The notes under the pieces: model-generated
Databases searched by the model: none
Told to the model about the DNA's origin: nothing
The model's input: the letters and a program-made list of their open reading frames with translations, nothing else
NCBI GenBank assembly: GCA_902463905.1
Contig: CABQHF010000140.1
Coordinates: forward strand, 1 to 5,574
From: an uncultured Faecalibacterium sp.
Lineage (GTDB): Bacteria > Bacillota > Clostridia > Oscillospirales > Ruminococcaceae
Length of the DNA: 5,574 nt
Direction: 5' to 3'
Shown here: piece by piece, positions 1 to 4,552 of the stretch
Position numbering within the stretch: position 1 is the first letter of the stretch
Layout: each line of letters starts with the position of its first letter
Program-made: the position numbers and the translations under genes

Positions 1-130
1 GCTCCGGCTTCAGCTCATCATAGGGCTGGTCGCCGATGCCCAGCACGTTCATGCCGTCGTTCTTCAGCTCCCGGCAGAACTGCCAGTAGTTGGTAGGGAA
101 GTTCGGCGAGATAAAAATAAAATTCTTCAT
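1..130 (-). CDS. Probable ATP-grasp domain protein, N-terminal 43 codons only (runs off the left edge)
   Basis: The frame opens with ATG at 130-128 and stays open to the window edge, giving 43 complete codons starting MKNFIFISPNFPTNYW and continuing through a GIGDQPYDEL stretch. The opening hydrophobic beta-strand (FIFIS) followed by a helix and a second strand (MNVLGIGD) fits the Rossmann-like pre-ATP-grasp domain found at the start of carbamoyl-phosphate-synthase-like ATP-grasp ligases. I recognise this N-terminus as that of ATP-grasp proteins from gut clostridia, but the ATP-grasp and catalytic parts lie outside the window, so substrate and reaction cannot be read. A weak purine-rich tract (GAGGAA and GAAAG on the minus strand, 136-147) precedes the start. 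It lies downstream of and in the same direction as two esterases, 176 bp after the nearer one, with a palindromic element between. It may therefore be the last gene of the same transcription unit. Confidence 0.6.
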   Translation of the reverse strand, partial: MKNFIFISPNFPTNYWQFCRELKNDGMNVLGIGDQPYDELKPE

Positions 131-166
131 GGTTCTTTCTGATTCCTCTTTCCTCTATAAAAGCGA

Positions 167-292
167 AACCCTCTCAGTCAACGCCTGCGGCGCTGCCAGC
201 TCTCCCGAAGGGCGAGCTTCTGACGCTTTACCGGAAGGTACTGCAAAAGCTCCCCCTTTCGGGGGAGCTGGTGCGAAGTGCCTGAGAGGGTT
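167..292. repeat. Intergenic palindromic element, copy 1
   Basis: The 126-bp element is bounded by a perfect 11-bp inverted repeat, AACCCTCTCAG at 167-177 and CTGAGAGGGTT at 282-292. It contains two internal hairpins. The left one is 198-206 with 210-218 (one mismatch, loop GAA). The right one is a perfect 9-bp stem, 248-256 with 261-269 (loop TTTC). The plan matches the element at 1087-1224: outer CCCTCTC/GAGAGGG ends and two inner CTCCC/GGGAG hairpins. It fills almost the whole gap between the esterase stop (307) and the ATP-grasp start (130). There is no open frame of its own that looks like a gene. It could act as an RNA structure in the transcript or be a miniature non-autonomous mobile element; the sequence does not decide between these. 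Confidence 0.75.
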
Positions 293-306
293 CGTCCCAT
301 TTCGCT

Positions 307-1065
307 TTACTGCTGTCCAAGGATATACGGCATGTAATACACGACCTGTTTATACCACCAGTCCCAGTCGTGCTTGACGTCGTGGCCCCACAGGTCCACC
401 CACACGGGGATGCCCTTGGCCTCGAAGATGCGCTTGAGGTACCAGGTGGTGTCCGGCTGCTCCCAGGCGCCCTGACCGCAGCAGATGACCGCCTTCTGGT
501 TCCGGTACAGCTCCATATAGGGGTGGTCAGTGGGGAAGTTCCGCATATAGTCCACGGGAGAGTTCTGGTACACCAGCTCGTCCATGTAGTCGCCGAAGCC
601 ATAGTGGGCGGTGTAGATGCCGCTGAGCGCCAGACAGCCGCAGAAGATGTCCGGCCGGCGCAGATACAGGTTGACTGCGTGGGTGGCACCCAGGCTGCAG
701 CCAAAGGCGATGACGCCGGGCAGGTCGTCCCAGCCGTTGCGCTCCTGGGACAGGCAGCGGATCTTGGGCACGGCCTCGTCCACGATGTAGTGCAGCCACT
801 GCTCATAGCGGCGGATGCGCCAGTAGGGGTCGCCGTTGGTGTCGGACCAGGTCTCCTTGTCCAGCGTGTCGATGGAAAGCACCATGATCTGGCCGGACTC
901 GATCCACGGGGCCAGGGTGTCGGCCATGTGGAAGTCCTCAAAGTCAAAGAACCGGCCGTCCTGACAGGGGATGTACAGCATGGGGCGGCCTGCATGGCCG
1001 TAGATCTTGCACTCCATATCCCGGCCAAGGGCGGGGCTGTAATCCTTGAAATACTGCATTTCCAT
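307..1065 (-). CDS. Esterase-like alpha/beta hydrolase (252 aa)
   Basis: This is a predicted cytoplasmic serine hydrolase of the putative esterase (esterase D/enterochelin esterase-like) group. Like that group it is short and has a single domain. The nucleophile elbow is GCSLGA at residues 122-127, with Ser124 as the likely nucleophile. The catalytic His is probably His228 in WGHD, or His232 just after it. Glu202 or Asp205, after the VICCGQGAW strand, could be the acid. No signal peptide or membrane segment is seen. The start at 1065 is well supported by AAAGGAGG at 1073-1080, 7 nt from the ATG; a second ATG two codons later is less well placed. It follows another esterase on the same strand by 188 bp, and a palindromic element sits just upstream of its ribosome binding site. 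The natural substrate cannot be inferred. The protein is clearly different from its neighbour, so the two are not a recent duplication. Confidence 0.85.
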   Translation of the reverse strand: MEMQYFKDYSPALGRDMECKIYGHAGRPMLYIPCQDGRFFDFEDFHMADTLAPWIESGQIMVLSIDTLDKETWSDTNGDPYWRIRRYEQWLHYIVDEAVPKIRCLSQERNGWDDLPGVIAFGCSLGATHAVNLYLRRPDIFCGCLALSGIYTAHYGFGDYMDELVYQNSPVDYMRNFPTDHPYMELYRNQKAVICCGQGAWEQPDTTWYLKRIFEAKGIPVWVDLWGHDVKHDWDWWYKQVVYYMPYILGQQ

Positions 1066-1086
1066 AGTGGTTCCTCCTTTATTATT

Positions 1087-1224
1087 CGCCCTCTCCGTCC
1101 GCTCGCAAAGCGCGCGTCCACCTCTCCCAAAGGGAGAGGCCTTGGCAGTACGGCTGACTTTTCCGGTTTTGCCAAAGGCTCTCCCTTTGGGAGAGCTGCT
1201 GAGCGCAGCGAAGCTGAGAGGGCG
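1087..1224. repeat. Intergenic palindromic element, copy 2
   Basis: The 138-bp element is bounded by a perfect 9-bp inverted repeat, CGCCCTCTC at 1087-1095 and GAGAGGGCG at 1216-1224. Two inner hairpins are perfect: 1121-1128 with 1132-1139 (loop AAA) and 1178-1185 with 1189-1196 (loop TTT). Between them GCCTTGGCA (1139-1147) can pair with TGCCAAAGGC (1170-1179), allowing one bulged A, so alternative folds are possible. The architecture is the same as at 167-292 although the loops and spacers differ. It lies between the two esterase genes, ending 22 bp before the start codon of the downstream one and 29 bp after the stop of the upstream one. There is no T-run after either hairpin, so it is not a classical terminator. 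Confidence 0.75.
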
Positions 1225-1253
1225 AGGATGCTATCCGTCCTGCGGTATCGCTT

Positions 1254-2027
1254 TTACGCTTCCTCCAGCTCGTACATCAGCGTATGGAACACGAAGGGCA
1301 GCTGCTTTTCCCAGCTGGCTTCGCTGTGGGTGCCGCCGGGCACCAGGCGGCTGGTGAGGTGGATGCCGCGGATCATGATCCTGCTGCACATCTGTGCAAA
1401 GTCGCGGCGCATGCCGTCGTGGTTGCCCATCTCCCGGGAGCCGTAATCCATGTACAGCACGGTGCCCGGCTCCAGCTTGGCCCGGCCCACAAGGCCGGAC
1501 AGCTTGTCCGGGGCCACCCAGATGGAGGGCGACAGCGCCGCCGCCCGGCTGAAAGTATCGTTATACTGCAGCAGGGCATACAGGCTCATCAGGCCGCCCA
1601 TGCTGCTGCCGCCGATGAAGGTATGCTCCCGGTCGGGCAGGGTGCGGAAGCTGCGGTCGATGAAGGGTTTGAACCGGTGAATGTACCAGTTCATGGTGGC
1701 CTGACCCTTGCCGTCAAAGTGGCCGTAGGTAGGATCGTCGAAGCGATAGGGCGAATACTCCACCAGACGCTCGTTGTTGGGGCCTGCGTTGCACTCCACC
1801 GCCGCCACGATCAGCGGCGTGTCGGTATAATCCAGGTAATCTGCCACGCCCCAGCTCTTGCCGTAGGTGGCATCCTCGTCAAAGAACACGTTCTGGCCGT
1901 CGAACATATACAGCACCGGGAACCGGCGATCCGGCTCGGACTCGTACATGGTGGGCAGATAGACATACACTCTGCGCTGCTCGGTGCCGTTGACAGCCGG
2001 GTAGCTCACGCTCCATTTTTTGATCAT
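1254..2027 (-). CDS. Esterase D/enterochelin-esterase-like alpha/beta hydrolase (257 aa)
   Basis: This is a predicted carboxylesterase of the putative esterase family, which includes IroE, Fes-like and S-formylglutathione hydrolase-type enzymes. Visible motifs in order are: an early strand RVYVYLP (19-25); the family-typical FPVLYMFDGQNVFFD (36-50); the nucleophile elbow GGSSMGG (139-145) with Ser142 as nucleophile; DYGSRE (194-199) with Glu199 as possible acid; and PGGTHSEASWE (230-240) with His234 as catalytic His. Length is normal for a stand-alone domain, and no signal peptide is seen. The frame is open to 2075, but I choose ATG at 2027-2025 because homologous sequence begins with MIKKW and a GAGAGGG tract lies about 10 nt upstream; the extra 16 codons are low-complexity and atypical. 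It is first in a same-strand run with a second esterase and an ATP-grasp protein. The substrate is unknown. Confidence 0.88.
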   Translation of the reverse strand: MIKKWSVSYPAVNGTEQRRVYVYLPTMYESEPDRRFPVLYMFDGQNVFFDEDATYGKSWGVADYLDYTDTPLIVAAVECNAGPNNERLVEYSPYRFDDPTYGHFDGKGQATMNWYIHRFKPFIDRSFRTLPDREHTFIGGSSMGGLMSLYALLQYNDTFSRAAALSPSIWVAPDKLSGLVGRAKLEPGTVLYMDYGSREMGNHDGMRRDFAQMCSRIMIRGIHLTSRLVPGGTHSEASWEKQLPFVFHTLMYELEEA

Positions 2028-2102
2028 GGTGCTTTTCCCTCTCAATCTTTCTCCTGCACGGGTGCCTGCCGCCATGCAGAGCCGCCCTGTGGTTCTGAAA
2101 TC

Positions 2103-2131
2103 AGTTTAACACCACGCGGGAAAGAAAGCAA
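2103..2131 (-). promoter_or_regulatory. Candidate promoter for the esterase run
   Basis: On the minus strand TTGCTT (2131-2126) is followed after 17 nt by TAAACT (2108-2103), with a TGT just before the -10, giving an extended -10. The matches are 3/6 and 4/6 to the sigma-A consensus, with ideal spacing. Transcription would begin near 2096, leaving a leader of about 70 nt before the esterase ATG at 2027. It was identified by eye only. Confidence 0.45.
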
Positions 2132-2186
2132 TTGCACCGGAAAATTTCGGAAATTTGACGGAGAACTGATCCGCCCTCTCTGCCGA

Positions 2187-2214
2187 AAAGGCTTCCCCCT
2201 TGGGGGAAGGCTTT
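2187..2214 (-). terminator. Hairpin, probable terminator downstream of ilvE (repeat-like)
   Basis: The arms 2187-2199 and 2202-2214 pair over 13 positions with one mismatch (2191/2210), leaving a very tight loop of about two T. On the minus strand the stem ends in CCTTTTC, and on the plus strand in CTTTATTA, so it could work in either direction. It is preceded at 2172-2178 by CCCTCTC, the end motif of the palindromic elements at 167-292 and 1087-1224. It therefore looks like a half or decayed copy of that family placed behind ilvE. Confidence 0.5.
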
Positions 2215-2233
2215 ATTAAGTATCCGTGATACA

Positions 2234-2269
2234 GCAAACGCCGCCGAGCGGATGCCTGGCGGCGCTTGC
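2234..2269 (-). terminator. GC-rich hairpin immediately after ilvE
   Basis: Arms 2234-2245 and 2258-2269 form a 12-bp stem with one G-T wobble and a 12-nt loop, starting 28 nt after the ilvE stop codon. No T-run follows, so on its own it is a poor intrinsic terminator. It may protect the 3' end of the ilvE transcript, or act together with the hairpin at 2187-2214. A small perfect 5-bp stem (2220-2224 with 2228-2232) lies between the two. Confidence 0.5.
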
Positions 2270-2296
2270 TAAATTCTGAATGGAGAATCGGGAATA

Positions 2297-3376
2297 TCAA
2301 TACTTCTTCTCGACCGGGACGATCCAGCCCTTGGTATCGGGGATCTTGCCCCACTGCATACCGGTCATGGTGTCGTACAGCTTCTGGGTGACCGTGCCGA
2401 TCTTGCCGTCGCCGATGTAAGCGTGCTCGCCCTTCCAGACCAGTTCCTTGACGGGGGACACGACAGCAGCGGTGCCGGTACCGAACACCTCTTCCAGCTT
2501 GCCTTCGCGGGCAGCCTGCATGATGTCGGCGATGGCCAGCTTGCCCTCGATGACCTCATAGCCCCAGTCCTTCAGCAGCTCGATGCAGCTGCGGCGGGTG
2601 ACGCCGGGCAGAACGGTGCCGACGGTAGCAGCGGTGTACACCTTGCCGTCGATCTTGAACATGATGTTCATGCTGCCGACTTCCTCAACGTACTTCTTCT
2701 CGACGCCGTCCAGCCACAGCACCTGTGCATAGCCCTGCTCCTCGGCCAGTTCGCCGGCCTTGATGGAAGCAGCATAGTTGCCGCCGCACTTGGTGAAACC
2801 GGTCAGGCCGGGAGCGGCACGGATGTACTCATCTTCCACATAGATGCGCACGGGGTTGATGCCCTCGGCGTAGTAAGCGCCCGACGGTGCACAGATGATG
2901 CAGAAGATATAGTGCTTGGAAGCGTGCACGCCCAGACCCACATCGTTTGCGAACACGAAGGGACGGATGTACAGGGAAGCGCCGTCAGAGTGGGGCACCC
3001 AGTCGCGCTCCACATCCACCAGAGCCTCAACGGCCTGGATGTAATCCTCCACAGGGATCTTGGGGATGCACAGACGGTCGGCAGAATCCTGGAAGCGCTT
3101 TGCGTTGCACTCCGGGCGGAACAGCTGGATGGTGTCATCCGCAGTACGGTAAGCCTTCATGCCCTCGAAGATCTCCTGGGCATAATGGAACACGACGGTA
3201 GCCGGATCCAGCTCAAAGGGGCCGTAGGGGACGATGCGCGGGTCATGCCAGCCCTCGCCCTCGGTGTAGTCCATCACGAACATATGGTCGGTGAACTTCT
3301 TGCCAAAACCCAGCTTGCTCTCGTCTGCAGGCTTCTCCTTGGGAGAAGTGGTGCGGATGATCTTGATATCCAACAT
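2297..3376 (-). CDS. ilvE: Branched-chain amino acid aminotransferase (359 aa)
   Basis: A cytoplasmic PLP-dependent fold-type IV transaminase that interconverts leucine, isoleucine and valine with their 2-oxo acids using 2-oxoglutarate/glutamate: the last step of their synthesis and the first of their breakdown. It resembles the long (about 350-360 aa) bacterial and mitochondrial-type BCATs, not the shorter E. coli form. Visible family features are HYAQEIFEGMKAYR (64-77), LYIRPFVFAND (135-145), FTKCGGNYAAS (194-204) with Lys196 as the Schiff-base lysine, EEVGSMN (231-237) with Glu232 at the usual PLP-ring contact, LPGVTR (256-261) and FGTGTAA (298-304). All are intact. I use ATG at 3376-3374, where homologous sequence starts and an AGAGG lies about 11 nt upstream; the frame is open nine codons further without support. 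It has its own promoter and is transcribed divergently from the HAD gene. Confidence 0.95.
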   Translation of the reverse strand: MLDIKIIRTTSPKEKPADESKLGFGKKFTDHMFVMDYTEGEGWHDPRIVPYGPFELDPATVVFHYAQEIFEGMKAYRTADDTIQLFRPECNAKRFQDSADRLCIPKIPVEDYIQAVEALVDVERDWVPHSDGASLYIRPFVFANDVGLGVHASKHYIFCIICAPSGAYYAEGINPVRIYVEDEYIRAAPGLTGFTKCGGNYAASIKAGELAEEQGYAQVLWLDGVEKKYVEEVGSMNIMFKIDGKVYTAATVGTVLPGVTRRSCIELLKDWGYEVIEGKLAIADIMQAAREGKLEEVFGTGTAAVVSPVKELVWKGEHAYIGDGKIGTVTQKLYDTMTGMQWGKIPDTKGWIVPVEKKY

Positions 3377-3402
3377 GATAAATTTTCCCTCTTTCCTGAT
3401 CA

Positions 3403-3429
3403 CGGGCGCTGCACAGTTTCTTGCGCCCG
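3403..3429 (-). other. Hairpin in the ilvE 5' leader
   Basis: A perfect 7-bp GC stem (3403-3409 with 3423-3429) and a 13-nt loop lie in the predicted untranslated leader, between the promoter (-10 at 3451-3456) and the start codon (3376). No T-run follows, and the leader of about 70 nt is too short for a T-box or a peptide attenuator. It could affect mRNA stability or ribosome access, or be incidental. Confidence 0.35.
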
Positions 3430-3450
3430 AAAAGCCGAATGTTGTTTTCT

Positions 3451-3478
3451 ATTATAATAGGATGCGCGGCTTTTGCAA
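3451..3478 (-). promoter_or_regulatory. ilvE promoter
   Basis: On the minus strand a perfect TATAAT (3456-3451) lies 16 nt downstream of TTGCAA (3478-3473), which matches 4/6 of the -35 consensus. It is in the short AT-rich part of an otherwise GC-rich divergent intergenic region. Transcription should start near 3444, about 70 nt before the ilvE ATG. No clear operator was seen. Confidence 0.75.
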
Positions 3479-3539
3479 GGAATCGCAAAATCTTTCATCT
3501 TTAGCCCTGTTAAGTTGCGCTAAATTATGAGCAGATGTG

Positions 3540-3568
3540 TGTGCAAACTGCCAAAAAAATGATACAAT
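3540..3568 (+). promoter_or_regulatory. Extended -10 promoter for the HAD gene
   Basis: TGATACAAT at 3560-3568 is an extended -10 (TGn followed by TACAAT, 5/6). The best -35 candidate 17 nt upstream, TGTGCA at 3540-3545, is weak (3/6), which is usual for extended -10 promoters. Its start point near 3575 leaves a short leader that contains the AAAGGAG ribosome binding site at 3597-3603, 9 nt before the ATG at 3613. Confidence 0.6.
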
Positions 3569-3612
3569 AAGGGTATCTGATCGCGTTTCACCCCGGAAAG
3601 GAGTTTTATTTT

Positions 3613-4266
3613 ATGATCCAGAGCGTTATTTTTGACATGGACGGCCTGATGTTCGACACCGAGCGCATCTGGGCCACCCTGTGGAAACCCGCACTGGCAG
3701 AGCTGGGCCTGCCTTATAAGGAAGGGCTGGACGAAGCTGCCCGCGGCACCGCCGGCGATTCCATGCGGGCGGTGCTGCGCCGGTTCTATGGGCCGGACTG
3801 CGACGCCGACCGCATCATCGAGGCTCTGCATGAGCAGGGTGTCATCGCATTCCAGGCACCGCCGCCCAAAAAGCCCGGTCTGGACGAGCTGCTGGCCTGG
3901 CTGGACGAACGGCACATCCCCATGGTGGTGGCCTCTTCCAGCCGTATGTCCTCCATCCGGCACCATCTGGACTGCTGGGGCCTGACCCACTATTTCAAGG
4001 CGCTCATCAGCGGCGAGCAGTTCACCAGTTCCAAGCCGGACCCGGAGATCTTCTACCGGGCCGCCGAGGCGCTGGGCACCGCACCGGAACACACCCTGGT
4101 GCTGGAGGACAGCTACAACGGCGTGCGCGCCGGTGCCGCCGGCGGTTTTGTGACCGTGATGGTGCCGGATCTTGCCCAACCCGACGACGAGATGCGCCGC
4201 CTGTACACCGCAGAATGCGCCAGCCTGCACGATGTGCGCCGGATGCTGGAAGAAGGCCGGCTGTAA
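3613..4266 (+). CDS. HAD-superfamily hydrolase, beta-phosphoglucomutase/YniC-like (217 aa)
   Basis: This is a predicted cytoplasmic Mg2+-dependent phosphatase or phosphomutase of HAD subfamily I. All four motifs are present. Motif I is DMDGLMFDTE (8-17), with Asp8 as the phospho-acceptor and Asp10 as acid/base. Motif II is VASSS (106-110) with Ser108. Motif III is Lys141 in SSKPDPEIF. Motif IV is LEDSYNG (164-170) with Glu165 and Asp166 binding Mg2+. Residues about 15-80 form a helical C1 cap. The length and the GLMFDTE signature fit the group of sugar-phosphate phosphatases and beta-phosphoglucomutase relatives; which activity it has cannot be told from sequence alone. The start is fixed by AAAGGAG at 3597-3603 and by motif I lying at the very N-terminus. 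It is a single-gene unit, divergent from ilvE with no obvious functional link. Its 3' end is overlapped on the opposite strand by the open frame of a gene remnant. Confidence 0.9.
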   Translation: MIQSVIFDMDGLMFDTERIWATLWKPALAELGLPYKEGLDEAARGTAGDSMRAVLRRFYGPDCDADRIIEALHEQGVIAFQAPPPKKPGLDELLAWLDERHIPMVVASSSRMSSIRHHLDCWGLTHYFKALISGEQFTSSKPDPEIFYRAAEALGTAPEHTLVLEDSYNGVRAGAAGGFVTVMVPDLAQPDDEMRRLYTAECASLHDVRRMLEEGRL

Positions 4267-4450
4267 GGGTTTCGTCTTTCACGACCGCCGGGACGATGCC
4301 CCGCCGCACCAGACCGGTCACGAATCGTTTCTCCACCCCGGCTTCCTTTCCCCGCCGGGTGATGGTCAGGCTCAGGGTATCGCCCACCGATACGATGCCG
4401 CAGTTGTAGGGGGGAGTGCGCCCGGGGCAAGCGTCAAAATAGTTCTCCAT
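4264..4450 (-). pseudogene. Orphan C-terminal gene fragment, possibly of an acyltransferase/condensation-like protein
   Basis: A minus-strand frame starts with ATG at 4450-4448 and has an in-frame TAA three codons upstream. Its first 62 codons look truly coding: G/C-rich third positions and a plausible strand-helix pattern, PYNCGIVSVGDTLSLTITRR (14-33) followed by VEKRFVTGLVRRGI (39-52). This resembles my memory of the last 50 or so residues of alcohol-acetyltransferase-like (condensation superfamily) proteins of clostridia, which end with a PYNCG..S..DTL strand and a final helix. That identification is weak. The protein begins in mid-domain, so the N-terminal three quarters are missing. A GGAGGTAAAGGG tract lies 10-21 nt before the ATG, so expression is not excluded. 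At the end of the gene-like part no stop is met, and the frame runs antisense through the HAD gene to 4022, adding about 80 Arg/Pro/Ser-rich residues that look like shadow sequence. Confidence 0.4.
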
Positions 4451-4474
4451 CCTTATTTACCCTTTACCTCCTTC

Positions 4475-4521
4475 AAAAAATGCCCGCCCACCGTGGTTTT
4501 TCACAGATGGGCGGGCATTTT
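4475..4521 (-). terminator. Strong intrinsic terminator of the Cys-rich repeat protein gene (possibly bidirectional)
   Basis: Arms 4477-4490 and 4508-4521 form a perfect 14-bp stem whose core is TGCCCGCCCA/TGGGCGGGCA, with a 17-nt loop that can itself pair (GTG/CAC). Read on the minus strand the stem is followed by six T (the A-run 4475-4480), a classical Rho-independent terminator 30 nt after the stop at 4553. On the plus strand four T end the stem, so it could also stop transcripts from the HAD gene, whose stop is about 210 nt away. Confidence 0.85.
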
Positions 4522-4552
4522 GCGGTTTATTGTCCGTGCGCTGCAAAAGCGC

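Noticed and set aside
1087..1224. Insertion sequence suggested by the inverted-repeat ends
   Set aside because: The element is only 138 bp, encodes no transposase, and no clear target-site duplication is seen at its flanks; it is at most a miniature non-autonomous element.
370..1446. Long plus-strand open frame opposite the first esterase and the intergenic element
   Set aside because: Its sequence is Val/His/Gly/Ala-rich without any recognisable motif, it runs through an intergenic repeat, and the opposite strand carries a clear catalytic esterase with a good ribosome binding site. It is a GC-bias shadow.
2028..2075. Longer N-terminus for the second esterase, starting at 2075
   Set aside because: The extra 16 residues are Arg/Gly-rich, unlike the family, and the Shine-Dalgarno-like GAGAGGG lies inside them, just before the ATG at 2027.
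1284..2219. Long plus-strand open frame opposite the second esterase
   Set aside because: It mirrors the codon pattern of the esterase, has no motif and no ribosome binding site.
2423..3457. Long plus-strand open frame opposite ilvE
   Set aside because: IlvE is complete with all family motifs on the other strand; this frame is low-complexity antisense sequence and runs through the ilvE promoter.
3377..3612. T-box or other amino-acid riboswitch upstream of ilvE
   Set aside because: The predicted leader is only about 70 nt, has no specifier stem, no T-box core and no terminator; only a simple hairpin is present.
3520..4230. 236-codon minus-strand frame opposite the HAD gene
   Set aside because: Gly/His/Val-rich antisense shadow that begins inside the HAD coding region and crosses its promoter.
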